This document shows, piece by piece, positions 9,295 to 18,230 of a stretch of DNA of 64,000 nucleotides. Each line of letters starts with the position of its first letter. The first letter of the stretch is position 1. The notes under the pieces were generated by a model, which was not told the DNA's origin, did not search any database, and saw only the letters and a program-made list of their open reading frames with translations. The translations under genes and the position numbers were made by a program. Origin of the DNA: Bacteroidales bacterium UBA1797 (GTDB taxonomy: Bacteria > Bacteroidota > Bacteroidia > Bacteroidales > VadinHA17); the NCBI GenBank assembly GCA_002319885.1, contig DCFT01000197.1, positions 1 to 64,000 on the forward strand, given 5' to 3'.

Positions 9295-9740
9295 CCTCCG
9301 TGTGTATCTTTCGGATCTTCTCTATACTTCTCTGTTTGACAAAAAAACACCAAGAACTCACAAAACTTATCCGGATTTAACGTGAGAATTTCACAAAGAA
9401 TAAATCAATGAAAATAGATTTTGCAGTGAATTAAGCTCAGTTTCGAAGATGTGAAGGGGTGAAAAATCGAAGTTTGCAAAGACTAATCATAAGGTAAGAT
9501 AACATATTGTCAGTACATTATATTCTTTTCGACTGGTTGGAAAAATACCGCACAATTAACTAAATATCAATATCCTATTTTAGACCTATTGCAGGAAAGA
9601 ATTATTTTTCTACATTTGGAACAAATATGATTACGCCGATACGGCAAATTCATATTCCTCAAAACCGACGTTGACAGAAAATAAGAATATTGTAGAACTT
9701 AACAAAACACTTGTGAAAATCAAACCTTAAAACAGAATCT
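9295..9740. other. 446-bp intergenic region
   Basis: No convincing gene. The first 120 bp contain scattered CACAAAG-like words (AACTCACAAAAC, TTTCACAAAG) that look like a decayed member of the dispersed CACARAG element described elsewhere in the window. The last 150 bp hold the best promoter match in the window (9589-9618) and a leader of about 115 nt before the FadL gene. Confidence 0.5.
9589..9618 (+). promoter_or_regulatory. Bacteroidota-type promoter before FadL gene
   Basis: TTG at 9589-9591 and TACATTTG at 9611-9618 are separated by exactly 19 bp. This matches the Bacteroidota primary-sigma consensus (TTTG near -33, TAnnTTTG near -7) better than any other site I found. Transcription would start near 9625, giving a leader of about 115 nt. 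Confidence 0.5.
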
Positions 9741-11375
9741 ATGAGAAAACTTTTAACATTTGTTGCCTCCTTGTTCATCACAGGCAGTCTGCTTGCGGGC
9801 GGACTGGTTACCAACAATAACCAGAGTGCCATGTTCACGCGTCTTCAAAACCGAAATGCCTCAACGGGTATTGATGCTGTTTACTTTAATCCTGCCGGTT
9901 TAACAAAACTGGGAGATGGTTTATTTGTTTCGCTTAACAACCAGACTATCACACAGACTCAAAAAGTAACCAGCACTTATCAATATCTTAATGATGCACC
10001 AAGGGAATATGTTGGTAAAATAAAAGCTCCTGTCTTTCCGGGAGTCTATGTAGTTTATAATACCGGGAAACTGTCATTCTCTGCAGGATTCAATCCTATT
10101 GGAGGAGGTGGCGGCGCCGAATACAAAACAGGATTACCTTCATTTGAGATGCCTATTGCCGATATTCCTCCCAGTTTAACAGCCCAGGGGATACCTACTA
10201 CTAAATATCAGGCTGATATATATTTTAAAGGCTCTTCTGCTTATTTGGGTTACCAGGCAAATGTCGGCTACAAGATTAGTGATCAGATTTCTGTTGCAAT
10301 AGGTGCTCGTTTTGTTTCAGTATCAAATAAATATAATGGATACCTGAAGAATATCAAGATTAATCCTATATACCCGGCATTTGGAGCTGCTTATACCGGA
10401 GGATTGGTATCGGCCAGTCAATTCTTTACAGATGGTCAGACCTACCTGAATAATGTATCAACTCAACTCTCGGGCACTGCTTCTTCGCTACAGCCTATAA
10501 TTACAGGTGGTGGCGGTGGTGTACCTCTCTCCAGCGGGACAGCTGTTGGTCTGACTGCCCTGCAGGTTGCAACGCTTCAGGGAACTATAGCTGCTTTGGG
10601 TGGCGATCCTACAGGTATGACTATAGAACAATCACAGGCATTTTTCGCAGGAGCTTCAACTACTTATGGAGGGAAAGCTGTTGCAATGGGAGAAAATGCT
10701 GCTGCAACAAAAGACGTGACTGTTGACGCTTCAGAATCCGGAACCGGAATTACCCCGATTATAAGTGCTAATTTTTCACCTACAGAAAACTTTGACTTTT
10801 CAGTCAGATACGAGTTTAAAACTAAAATTGATCTGAAAACAAAGGTAGCAAATAATAACGGCGGAGGAATTTTTATTGACGGTCAAACAGTTATTGGCGA
10901 CATGCCTGCAGAACTATCTCTTGGAATGGATCTCAGACCAATGAAGAATCTTCTCCTTTCAGCCAGCTTCAATGAGTATTTTGACAAAAACGTAGATTAT
11001 GATGGAAGTCCAACATTGGATATAAATGAGATCTCCCATAATTTTATTGAGTATGGTCTTGGTCTTGAATATACCATTAATGAGAAACTACGTGTTAGCG
11101 CAGGTTGGTCACATACTACCACCGGTGTAAATGATAATTATCAGAGTGATATGAGTTTCAGTACAAACACTAACTCAATAGGAGCCGGTTTCGGTTATCA
11201 TCTTACTCCAATGATCGATCTTAACCTGGGTTATCAGATTGCATTCTACGACAAAGGCTTAAAGAATTTTGATTCCCCAATACCTGAAATTAACAATTTG
11301 TTTCATTATGAGACCTACGAAAAATCAACCTGGATGATTGCTGTAGGACTTGATTTTTATTTTGGCAAGAAATAA
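9741..11375 (+). CDS. OmpP1/FadL family outer-membrane transporter
   Basis: A 544-residue outer-membrane beta-barrel of the FadL/TodX group, which lets long-chain fatty acids and other hydrophobic molecules diffuse in laterally. The signal peptide ends near LLAG (residue 19). The FadL hallmark follows: a glycine/asparagine-rich N-terminus (GGLVTNNNQSAMFTRLQNRN) with NPAGLTKLGDGL at about residues 53-64. The rest alternates short aromatic strands and ends WMIAVGLDFYFGKK, an aromatic barrel end. A long internal region (about residues 235-330) rich in Gly, Ala, Thr and Ser is larger than in E. coli FadL and probably forms an extended loop or hatch. It has its own promoter and terminator. Confidence 0.88.
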   Translation: MRKLLTFVASLFITGSLLAGGLVTNNNQSAMFTRLQNRNASTGIDAVYFNPAGLTKLGDGLFVSLNNQTITQTQKVTSTYQYLNDAPREYVGKIKAPVFPGVYVVYNTGKLSFSAGFNPIGGGGGAEYKTGLPSFEMPIADIPPSLTAQGIPTTKYQADIYFKGSSAYLGYQANVGYKISDQISVAIGARFVSVSNKYNGYLKNIKINPIYPAFGAAYTGGLVSASQFFTDGQTYLNNVSTQLSGTASSLQPIITGGGGGVPLSSGTAVGLTALQVATLQGTIAALGGDPTGMTIEQSQAFFAGASTTYGGKAVAMGENAAATKDVTVDASESGTGITPIISANFSPTENFDFSVRYEFKTKIDLKTKVANNNGGGIFIDGQTVIGDMPAELSLGMDLRPMKNLLLSASFNEYFDKNVDYDGSPTLDINEISHNFIEYGLGLEYTINEKLRVSAGWSHTTTGVNDNYQSDMSFSTNTNSIGAGFGYHLTPMIDLNLGYQIAFYDKGLKNFDSPIPEINNLFHYETYEKSTWMIAVGLDFYFGKK

Positions 11376-11401
11376 CCCTTCATTATTAATAAATCCCAAA
11401 G

Positions 11402-11431
11402 GAGGCAGCGTCATTAGATTCTGCCTCTTTT
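11402..11431 (+). terminator. Rho-independent terminator after FadL gene
   Basis: GAGGCAG (11402-11408) pairs with CTGCCTC (11421-11427) over a 12-nt loop and is followed by TTTT. It lies 26 bp after the FadL stop and just before the stop of the convergent gene, so it may serve both strands. Confidence 0.7.
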
Positions 11432-11433
11432 CA

Positions 11434-12123
11434 TTAGTAAATAATGCCTTGTGAATTAAGATGTTTAATATATAAATCGCCTTCCGGGATAGCTGAAGAT
11501 TTCAGTTTATTGTACCATTCTGACGCTCTCGTGGTATTCCCTGTCTCCTGAGAAAGTTTTATTATATTCAAATATATAAGACCAGGAACTTCAGAATTCT
11601 TGCTGTCAAAAGAATTTGCTATTTTGATAAAGTCGGCTGAGGCTTCAGCAGGCTTTCCATTTTCAGCAAGAAGGGAAGCTTCATCAATTTTTTTGTTCAG
11701 TTCGTTGTTAAGACAAACACCATAAAATGAGAAACAGTTGTCAGAGCAATCTTCTATCAGATCAATCCACTGTTCATCATTCTTTAATGGCGGAAAAGTC
11801 AGTTGAAAATCAAGCCTCTCCCCTATAGTTTTAAATTTATATGAATCGGGACAAACCGGAATTCCCTTTGATGAGAGCAACCGGCTTCGTGTCCCATCGC
11901 GATAAATCATAAAAATATTCTTATCGGCACAAAAGTATCCTCCGCTTGATCTCAGGTTCTCTACGCTTAGAAAGATCACTGTCTTCTGTGCTGTAATTTC
12001 AACTTTTGAGATCTCAAGAGTTTCATGACTCTTAAGTGCAAAATTGGGTTTAATAATTGTCTGTGAGTGACCGGTTGTTGTAAATAAATCGAGTATAAAA
12101 ATTATTAATAAAATATTTTTCAT
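11434..12123 (-). CDS. Secreted protein of unknown function with TPR-like C-terminus
   Basis: A 229-residue protein I do not recognise. It starts with a signal peptide (about residues 1-20, ending GHSQ). Residues 25-140 are beta-rich and hold five cysteines, including YFCADKN and CSDNCFSFYGVCLN, which could form disulfides outside the cytoplasm. The last 80 residues (SLLAENGKPAEASADFIKIA, then LIYLNIIKLSQETGNTTRAS) look like two TPR-type helical hairpins. It is divergent from phoU across 249 bp that contain the candidate Pho operator, so phosphate control is possible. Assignment beyond secreted helical-repeat protein is not justified. Confidence 0.6.
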   Translation of the reverse strand: MKNILLIIFILDLFTTTGHSQTIIKPNFALKSHETLEISKVEITAQKTVIFLSVENLRSSGGYFCADKNIFMIYRDGTRSRLLSSKGIPVCPDSYKFKTIGERLDFQLTFPPLKNDEQWIDLIEDCSDNCFSFYGVCLNNELNKKIDEASLLAENGKPAEASADFIKIANSFDSKNSEVPGLIYLNIIKLSQETGNTTRASEWYNKLKSSAIPEGDLYIKHLNSQGIIY

Positions 12124-12255
12124 TTTTTTATTGTTAGGAAAGATCGCAAGTTACAAAAATTAAACTTCTTGTAAATATTGTTAAATTTGATCATTGATTA
12201 TGGTGTTTTAATTCATTCGCATTGAATTGATAAACAGGAGTATATTTTTACAAAA

Positions 12256-12296
12256 TTGTAACAATTAAGTAACAGTCAAAACTGATTTGTAACAAT
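12256..12296 (+). promoter_or_regulatory. Candidate PhoB operator (Pho box) before phoU
   Basis: TTGTAACAATTAAGTAACA (12256-12274) contains GTAACA twice with an 11-bp period, the spacing of half-sites in known PHO boxes. TTTGTAACAAT follows at 12286-12296. The core GTAACAATTA recurs before the porin-pst operon at 20598-20607 on the minus strand. Location and symmetry suggest the operator; the sequence differs from the enterobacterial CTGTCAT box. Confidence 0.45.
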
Positions 12297-12305
12297 AAAT
12301 GAAGT

Positions 12306-12313
12306 TACCTTTG
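12306..12313 (+). promoter_or_regulatory. Candidate -7 element (TACCTTTG) before phoU
   Basis: TAnnTTTG match 60 bp before the phoU ATG. A TTTG lies 16 bp upstream (12286-12289), shorter than the usual 19 bp, and overlaps the candidate Pho box. A poor -33 would suit an activator-dependent promoter. Confidence 0.35.
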
Positions 12314-12372
12314 CAACAATTCATTTTACATTGACAATCTGAATAATACGAATCATAAATTAGAAACTTATT

Positions 12373-13083
12373 ATGACAACAAAAAAGGAAGAAGCTATTG
12401 CCGACAGTATTAAGAGCCTGGAAGAGATGGCAGATTTGGTTTTGACCCAGTTAACACTGCTCGAAAAGCTTATGTCGTTGAATGATAAGATTGAAATGGA
12501 TAAAATTCTCTCGACTATTGAAGAAAACGAAAATAAAATTGATCAGTTTGAAGTAATTATAAGTGATCAGTTCGTTAATTCTATTATACTTTATCAACCT
12601 GTTGCATCCGATATCAGAAAACTTAACTCAGTATACCGCATTTCAATTAATCTGGAACGCATAGGCGATATAGTAATGAATATTATTTCTTCATTCAAAT
12701 CTATTAAAGGAACAGCTGAGTTTGAAGCGATGCAGGATGTTCTGATGAATATGCTGGTGTCGGGAGTGACGATGGTGGAAAAATCGCTCCTTTCATTCAT
12801 GAATAATGACGATTCCTATGCAGAGTGGACCATTAAGAACGATGAGATAATTGATGATATGAACAGGAAGCTTCTCAAAAACAGTGTGGCAAGAGCAAAG
12901 GTCAGCGAAAAAACCAGGGAGATGTTGCTGAGTTATATGGACCTTAAAAATATCATTACCAATATGGAAAGGATTGCTGATCATGCCACAAATATCGCAG
13001 AAGTTTCTATCTATTCCATGCAGGGAACAGATATAAGGCATCAGGGATATGGTATTCATCATTCTGATAAGGAAAATATTTGA
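12373..13083 (+). CDS. phoU: PhoU phosphate-signalling regulator
   Basis: A 236-residue PhoU-family protein made of two three-helix PhoU repeats. The metal-binding motif of the family appears twice: NLERIGDIVMNI at about residues 95-106 and NMERIADHATNIAE at about 196-209. PhoU links the PstSCAB transporter to PhoR so that the kinase is silenced when phosphate is plentiful. Length fits the family (about 220-240). Here phoU leads the phoU-phoB-phoR operon rather than following pstB as in enterobacteria, and pst genes lie convergently downstream. A candidate Pho box precedes it, suggesting autoregulation. Confidence 0.9.
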   Translation: MTTKKEEAIADSIKSLEEMADLVLTQLTLLEKLMSLNDKIEMDKILSTIEENENKIDQFEVIISDQFVNSIILYQPVASDIRKLNSVYRISINLERIGDIVMNIISSFKSIKGTAEFEAMQDVLMNMLVSGVTMVEKSLLSFMNNDDSYAEWTIKNDEIIDDMNRKLLKNSVARAKVSEKTREMLLSYMDLKNIITNMERIADHATNIAEVSIYSMQGTDIRHQGYGIHHSDKENI

Positions 13084-13094
13084 TATTCAACTAT

Positions 13095-13781
13095 ATGACT
13101 GATAAAGGTAAAAGAATTCTTATAGTCGATGATGAGGAGGATTTATGTGAAATTCTTCAATATAATCTGAGTAATGTTGGCTATAAAACTGAAGTCGCAC
13201 ATTCCGCAGAAGAAGCTTTAAAGAGACCTCTTGTTAATTACGATCTCATTCTTCTTGATATCATGATGGGACCTATTTCAGGTTTCAAATTTGCTGATAA
13301 ATTAAGAAAAGAGCTGAAAAATGATGTCCCGATTATCTTTCTTACTGCTAAAGACACTGAGAATGATATTCTTACAGGATTCAGCCTTGGTGCAGATGAC
13401 TATATCTCCAAACCCTTCTCTATTAATGAGCTGACAGCCAGAGTAAATGCGGTTTTAAAAAGATCATATTCTGATAAGGTTGAAAACAAATCGATATTGC
13501 AGTTCAATGGAATTGACCTCGATACAGTCCGTAAAAGACTGATAATAAATGATGAGCGTGTAGAACTTACAAAAAAGGAATACGAGATTCTGAGAACTTT
13601 ACTTGAAAATCAGGGAAAGGTCTTTTCAAGGGAAGATCTGCTTATGAGAATATGGGGGCAGGATGTTATTGTCACTGAACGTACGGTTGATGTAAATATT
13701 ACGAGGCTTAGAACTAAGCTTGGACAATTTGGTTCCTGTTTAAAAAATAAAACAGGTTATGGTTATTTTTTTGAGTTTTAA
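13095..13781 (+). CDS. phoB: PhoB-type response regulator
   Basis: A 228-residue OmpR/PhoB-family regulator. The receiver domain (residues 5-118) has the acidic pair in VDDEED, phosphoacceptor Asp55 (LLLDIMMG) and the lysine of YISKPFS. The C-terminal winged helix (about 130-228) has FSREDLLMRIWG, TERTVDVNITRLRTKLG and the ending TGYGYFFEF. I start at the ATG at 13095 (MTDKGKRILIVDD); a TTG five codons upstream overlaps the phoU stop but adds residues not expected in the family. Lying between phoU and a sensor kinase, it should activate phosphate-starvation genes such as the porin-pst operon. Confidence 0.9.
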   Translation: MTDKGKRILIVDDEEDLCEILQYNLSNVGYKTEVAHSAEEALKRPLVNYDLILLDIMMGPISGFKFADKLRKELKNDVPIIFLTAKDTENDILTGFSLGADDYISKPFSINELTARVNAVLKRSYSDKVENKSILQFNGIDLDTVRKRLIINDERVELTKKEYEILRTLLENQGKVFSREDLLMRIWGQDVIVTERTVDVNITRLRTKLGQFGSCLKNKTGYGYFFEF

Positions 13782-13799
13782 TGATCTAAAAAATTTCAA

Positions 13800-15560
13800 A
13801 TGTTCAAAAGGAATAAGTTCAGAAATAATCTTTTTATATACTACTCTTTAATATTCGTAGTATTCACATTGCTCATATTAAGTTATCTTTTCAAACGCGA
13901 AAAAGAATTCAGAATTTCTGCTCTTAATGACGAACTTGAGAATACAACTCAGATTGTCAATAATTATATAAAGACAAATTCAATAATTGCTAAAGGAAAC
14001 TACTTTCTTATTGATTCACTGGTTAAATTACTTCCTCAGGACAGTCTCAGGGTAACAGTAATAAACCCTAATGGCGTTGTCATTTTTGACAGTTTTGTTT
14101 CTGACTGGGGGAAAATGGGAAATCACAAAAACCGACCTGAGATCGAAGGTTCTCTTTATTCTGATTATGGAACATCTGTAAGAAAATCAGCGACTACAGG
14201 TAAAGAGTATTATTATTTCTCAAAATATTTTGGAAACTATTTTGTGAGGGCCGCAGTAGTTTATAATATAAAGGTTGTTAATTTCCTCAAAGCAAAAATG
14301 TATTTTCTTGTTATCATTATCGGTTCATTCTTCCTTATATGGCTGATAATGTTACTTGTAACAAATAAATTTTCAGAGTCTATAATAAAGTTGAAAGATT
14401 TTGCTTTGAAAATCGGGAATAATGAACCTTTGGATCTCAATCAGAAATTTCCGAAAAATGAACTTGGAACAATAAGTAAAGAGCTTGTCGAAATTTATAG
14501 TAATCTGTTAAAAACAAAGAATGACCTGGTAAACGAACGCGAAAAGCTCTTCAGTCATTTAAATGCCCTAAATGAGGGAATAGCTTTCTTTTCAAAAGAT
14601 AAAATTAAAATCCTGTCGAATAATAACTTCATCCATTATATGAACATGATCTCGGGTGAATTATCTGTTTCAGGAGCGGATTTTTTTAAAATTGAAGATT
14701 TTAAAAACGTTAATGAATTTATTGACAGACAGTTAAATAATGAAATAAATTCAACCCATCTTCCAAAATTTGAGTACCAGTTAGGAAAGAACGGCAAGTT
14801 TTACAAGGTTCAGTGTGTAATATTTCATGATAAGAATTTTGAGGTAATACTTAGTGATATCACTGAGATGGAACAAAACAGGCTCATAAAACAGCAAATG
14901 ACATCCAACATTGCCCATGAGCTGAAAACACCGGTATCTTCAGTTAAAGGGTATCTCGAAACGCTTATCAACGACCCTTCAATGCCGGCGGATAAACAAA
15001 TCTATTTTATTGAAAAGGCGCTTGCCCAGAGTGAGAGGCTGACAAATCTTATTAATGATATATCCATTATTAATAGAATTGAGGAAGCTGGCAGTTCCTT
15101 TACAACTGAAAAGGTAGCTATCGGAGAAATTATTGATGAAGTAACTAATAATTTCAAATCTGCGATTGCTGGCAGGGAAATGAAAGTTGAAACGGAAAAG
15201 ATTGATAATGCTGTTGTTACAGGAAACAGGTCGTTAATACTTTCGATATTTCAGAATCTTCTTGAGAATGCAGTCAATTACGCTGGTGACAAAACAATAA
15301 TAAGAATTGTTCTCTACAACGAAGATGAATCATTTTGTCACTTTTTATTCTCTGATAACGGGATCGGTATAGCAGAAGAGCATCTTCCACGGGTTTTTGA
15401 AAGGTTCTACAGGATTGATTCGGGACGCTCAAGGAAAAGCGGTGGTACCGGACTTGGACTGGCTATTGTAAAGAATGCCATCCTGGTTCATAAAGGTGAG
15501 ATATCTGTCAGAAACAGAATTGGTGGTGGCACCGAATTCCTCTTTTCACTTCCAAAATAA
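13800..15560 (+). CDS. phoR: PhoR-type sensor histidine kinase
   Basis: A 586-residue membrane histidine kinase. One membrane helix (about residues 12-28) and another (about 165-187) flank a periplasmic region of about 135 residues. A HAMP-like linker and a PAS-like segment (about 255-350) precede the HisKA domain, in which NIAHELKTPVSSVKGYLE places the phosphorylated His at 373. The ATPase domain has the N box NLLENAVNYAG, DNGIGI, and the G2 loop GGTGLGLAIVKNA. It begins 18 bp after phoB. The periplasmic domain is larger than in E. coli PhoR, which has almost none, but this layout is common for Gram-positive and Bacteroidota PhoR. Confidence 0.88.
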   Translation: MFKRNKFRNNLFIYYSLIFVVFTLLILSYLFKREKEFRISALNDELENTTQIVNNYIKTNSIIAKGNYFLIDSLVKLLPQDSLRVTVINPNGVVIFDSFVSDWGKMGNHKNRPEIEGSLYSDYGTSVRKSATTGKEYYYFSKYFGNYFVRAAVVYNIKVVNFLKAKMYFLVIIIGSFFLIWLIMLLVTNKFSESIIKLKDFALKIGNNEPLDLNQKFPKNELGTISKELVEIYSNLLKTKNDLVNEREKLFSHLNALNEGIAFFSKDKIKILSNNNFIHYMNMISGELSVSGADFFKIEDFKNVNEFIDRQLNNEINSTHLPKFEYQLGKNGKFYKVQCVIFHDKNFEVILSDITEMEQNRLIKQQMTSNIAHELKTPVSSVKGYLETLINDPSMPADKQIYFIEKALAQSERLTNLINDISIINRIEEAGSSFTTEKVAIGEIIDEVTNNFKSAIAGREMKVETEKIDNAVVTGNRSLILSIFQNLLENAVNYAGDKTIIRIVLYNEDESFCHFLFSDNGIGIAEEHLPRVFERFYRIDSGRSRKSGGTGLGLAIVKNAILVHKGEISVRNRIGGGTEFLFSLPK

Positions 15561-15571
15561 GAAATAGCCTT

Positions 15572-16330
15572 TCATCCAAATCGCCCGGAGATATAGTCTT
15601 CGGTCTGTCGTTTTGCAGGATTCGAGAAGAGCAGTTGTGTTTTATTGAATTCTATTAATTCACCCAGATAAAAGAAAGCAGTGTAATCGCTTGTACGGGC
15701 AGCTTGCTGAAGATTATGTGTCACAATTATGATTGTATAATCTTTTTTCAGATTAAGCAACAATTCCTCTATTTTGTTGGAAGAAATCGGATCGAGTGAT
15801 GAAGTCGGTTCATCAAATAATATGATATCCGGTTTCATTGAAAGAGAACGGGCTATACAAAGCCTTTGCTGTTGTCCACCTGAAAGAAACGTTCCCTTTT
15901 TATGAAGGTTATCCTTGACTTCCGTCCATAGTGAAGCTTTTCTGAGCGAATCTTCGACTATCTCTTCTTTCTGCAATTTAGAAAGGCTGATACCATTTAG
16001 TGTATATCCTGAAATTACATTCTCAAAAATACTCATTGTTGGAAATGGATTTGGTCGTTGAAAAACCATACCTATTTTCCTTCTTAGTACGATCAGATTC
16101 ATCCTGTAAATGTCATCTTTAAAAAGATAGATATTGCCCTCAGTCCTGGCACCGGGAGTTAATTCATGTAGGCGGTTTATACAACGAAGAAAAGTGGTTT
16201 TACCACAACCTGAAGGACCCATCAAAGCTATGATCTGGTTCACAGGTATTTCTAAATTAATATCTGATAATATTCTGGCTTCTCCAAAAAAAGCATTTAA
16301 ATGTTCAACCTTCAAAATTGAATTTTCCAT
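15572..16330 (-). CDS. pstB: Phosphate ABC transporter ATP-binding protein PstB
   Basis: A 252-residue ABC ATPase that powers phosphate import through PstCA. Walker A is GPSGCGKTT (about residues 34-42), followed by FLRCINRLHEL, a PstB hallmark. The Q-loop segment is VFQRPNPFP, the signature is LSGGQQQRLCIARSL and Walker B is IILFDEPTSSLDP; the switch histidine is in VTHNLQQAAR. Length and motifs match PstB rather than general amino-acid ATPases. It overlaps the 3' end of pstA by 19 bp and is the last gene of the pst operon, with its stop only 11 bp from the convergent phoR stop. Confidence 0.95.
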   Translation of the reverse strand: MENSILKVEHLNAFFGEARILSDINLEIPVNQIIALMGPSGCGKTTFLRCINRLHELTPGARTEGNIYLFKDDIYRMNLIVLRRKIGMVFQRPNPFPTMSIFENVISGYTLNGISLSKLQKEEIVEDSLRKASLWTEVKDNLHKKGTFLSGGQQQRLCIARSLSMKPDIILFDEPTSSLDPISSNKIEELLLNLKKDYTIIIVTHNLQQAARTSDYTAFFYLGELIEFNKTQLLFSNPAKRQTEDYISGRFG

Positions 16331-17157
16331 CTTCTCTCTAAAATCTTAGTAACAATATTTAAAAACAAAATCATCATGATGAGAACAAATGAAGCGCCCC
16401 AGGCAAGCTTATGCCAGTCTTCATAGGCGCTTCCGGCATAATTAAAAATAAGTAAAGGTAAACTGCTCATAGGTTTTAGAATATTCGTGTTTATAAACGG
16501 GTTTCCAAAAGCCGTGAAAAGCAAAGGAGCTGTTTCGCCTGCTACCCTGGAAATGCTTAATAAACTACCACTTAAAATGCCACTCAACCCCATTGGTAAT
16601 ATGACACGAAGGATGGTTTTGTAATAAGGAACGCCCAGAGCCAGAGAGGCTTCTTTAATAGTACCGGGAATGAGTTTCAGTGTTTCCTCTGTTGATTTAA
16701 CAATTGGAGGCAACATCATTATTGCAAGGGCAATACTACCTGAAAGGGAAGAAAAATGTCCTGTAGGTTTGACAACCCAGAGATATATAATTATTCCCAG
16801 CACAATTGAAGGAATACCCTGAAGAACATCTACACTTAAACCCACCCAGTAAGCAAGTTTATCTCTTTTATATTCACTCAGGTACAACCCTACCAATGCC
16901 CCAAAAGGAATTGCCATCAGCGAGGCACAGGATACAATGATACCACTTCCTATCAATGCATTTACGATACCACCTCCCTTTTCGCCTACCGGTTTGGGAA
17001 GGTTTATAAAGAAATCCCAGTTGATTGAAGAGATGCCTTGTTTAATAATATAAAATAATATAAGCAGCAGAGGAACAGTAGATAATACTGTCAAAAGGAT
17101 TATGCCACCTTTGAAAAGCCTGTCTTTATAAAATCTTATTTTTATAAGCTTATCCAT
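16312..17157 (-). CDS. pstA: Phosphate ABC transporter permease PstA
   Basis: A 281-residue inner-membrane permease with about six transmembrane helices. The EAA-type cytoplasmic loop is seen in KEASLALGVPYYKTILRVIL and the helices include GIPSIVLGIIIYLWVV, typical of PstA. With PstC it forms the membrane channel for phosphate. Its start lies one base beyond the end of pstC, and its end overlaps pstB, so the three genes are probably translationally coupled. No unusual features. Confidence 0.93.
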   Translation of the reverse strand: MDKLIKIRFYKDRLFKGGIILLTVLSTVPLLLILFYIIKQGISSINWDFFINLPKPVGEKGGGIVNALIGSGIIVSCASLMAIPFGALVGLYLSEYKRDKLAYWVGLSVDVLQGIPSIVLGIIIYLWVVKPTGHFSSLSGSIALAIMMLPPIVKSTEETLKLIPGTIKEASLALGVPYYKTILRVILPMGLSGILSGSLLSISRVAGETAPLLFTAFGNPFINTNILKPMSSLPLLIFNYAGSAYEDWHKLAWGASFVLIMMILFLNIVTKILERRWKIQF

Positions 17158-17158
17158 G

Positions 17159-18088
17159 TTAATGGAGTATATAATGTTTAATGATCTGACGGCCAGATAT
17201 ATTTATTAAGGTTGTTACAACAAATAACAAAAGCCCCATCTCAATGAGAACTGATAGATATATGGTTCCCGTAGCTTCTGTAAACTCATTTGCAATAACA
17301 CTGGCCATCGTATTTCCCGGACTGAAAATATTCTTTGGAATATAATGTGAATTTCCAATAAGCATAGTCACAGCCATTGTTTCACCCAATGCACGTCCGA
17401 GAGCAAGAAGAACTGAGGCAAATAATCCCGAACGTGTATGGGGAATTATTATCTTTCTGATTACCTCAAAACGTGTTGCCCCCAACGAATAAGCACCTTC
17501 CTTTAATGACGGAGGTACCATACTTATAACCTGTCTTGAAAGAGATACGGAATATGGTATAATCATGATAGCCAAAATAATAGAGGAAGTAAGTATCCCG
17601 ACTCCGTAAGGTAATACATGAAGTTTTAGTTCAAGATTACGAATAATGGGAACCAATACTACCATGCCCCAAAAACCATAGACTACCGATGGAATTGTAG
17701 CCAGAAGTTCAATAATATTTTTAAAAATATTTGAAATAAGTCCTTTCGGATAATACTCTCCAAGGAATATTGCTGTTGAAAACGCAAAAGGGGTGGATAT
17801 TATAAGTGCAAGCAAAGATGTAAGAAGTGTTCCTATCAGAAATGGTAATGCGCCATACTCATCTGTTACCGGGTTCCAGGCTTTACCATAAATGAATTTA
17901 ATTCCCAAATGCTTGATTGAGGGCAAAGAAGTAATCGTAAGGGTCAGAAAAATGGATATCAATATTATTATTAGTATGATACCCGTTAATCCCAATCCCT
18001 TCTGGAAAATTTTCTCAAAAAGAAGGACTCTTTGCAGTTTTTTGTCCGTCTTATTATTTAGCGTACTGTTTTTTTTATCAAGTCGCAT
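17159..18088 (-). CDS. pstC: Phosphate ABC transporter permease PstC
   Basis: A 309-residue permease with six predicted transmembrane helices and a long hydrophilic N-terminus (about 28 residues with many Lys and Asn). Family segments include LATIPSVVYGFWGMVVLVP, LKEGAYSLGATRFEVIRKII (EAA loop) and GRALGETMAVTMLIGN, which is characteristic of PstC. I use the ATG at 18088; a TTG three codons upstream is possible. It is separated from pstS by 142 bp that contain a strong hairpin, so it may be expressed below pstS. Confidence 0.93.
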   Translation of the reverse strand: MRLDKKNSTLNNKTDKKLQRVLLFEKIFQKGLGLTGIILIIILISIFLTLTITSLPSIKHLGIKFIYGKAWNPVTDEYGALPFLIGTLLTSLLALIISTPFAFSTAIFLGEYYPKGLISNIFKNIIELLATIPSVVYGFWGMVVLVPIIRNLELKLHVLPYGVGILTSSIILAIMIIPYSVSLSRQVISMVPPSLKEGAYSLGATRFEVIRKIIIPHTRSGLFASVLLALGRALGETMAVTMLIGNSHYIPKNIFSPGNTMASVIANEFTEATGTIYLSVLIEMGLLLFVVTTLINISGRQIIKHYILH

Positions 18089-18178
18089 GGAAAGCAATAT
18101 TGTTCATTTTCCTCATACACATTAGTCATCAATTTACCTTTGTAAATTTAGTAGTTTAAGTTCAGGGATCAATAAAAC

Positions 18179-18210
18179 AATAAGGCAATCCTTTCGTGGA
18201 CTGCCTTATT
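18179..18210 (-). terminator. Hairpin between pstS and pstC (attenuator or terminator)
   Basis: AATAAGGCA-A-TCC (18179-18191) and GGA-C-TGCCTTATT (18198-18210) form a 13-bp stem with a 6-nt loop. In minus-strand RNA the one mismatch becomes a G-U pair, so the stem is perfect in the pst direction. A short U-rich run (GTTTTATT) follows on that strand. It lies 21 bp after the pstS stop and could reduce read-through into pstCAB. Confidence 0.55.
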
Positions 18211-18230
18211 GACTTTTTTATTTCTATCTT

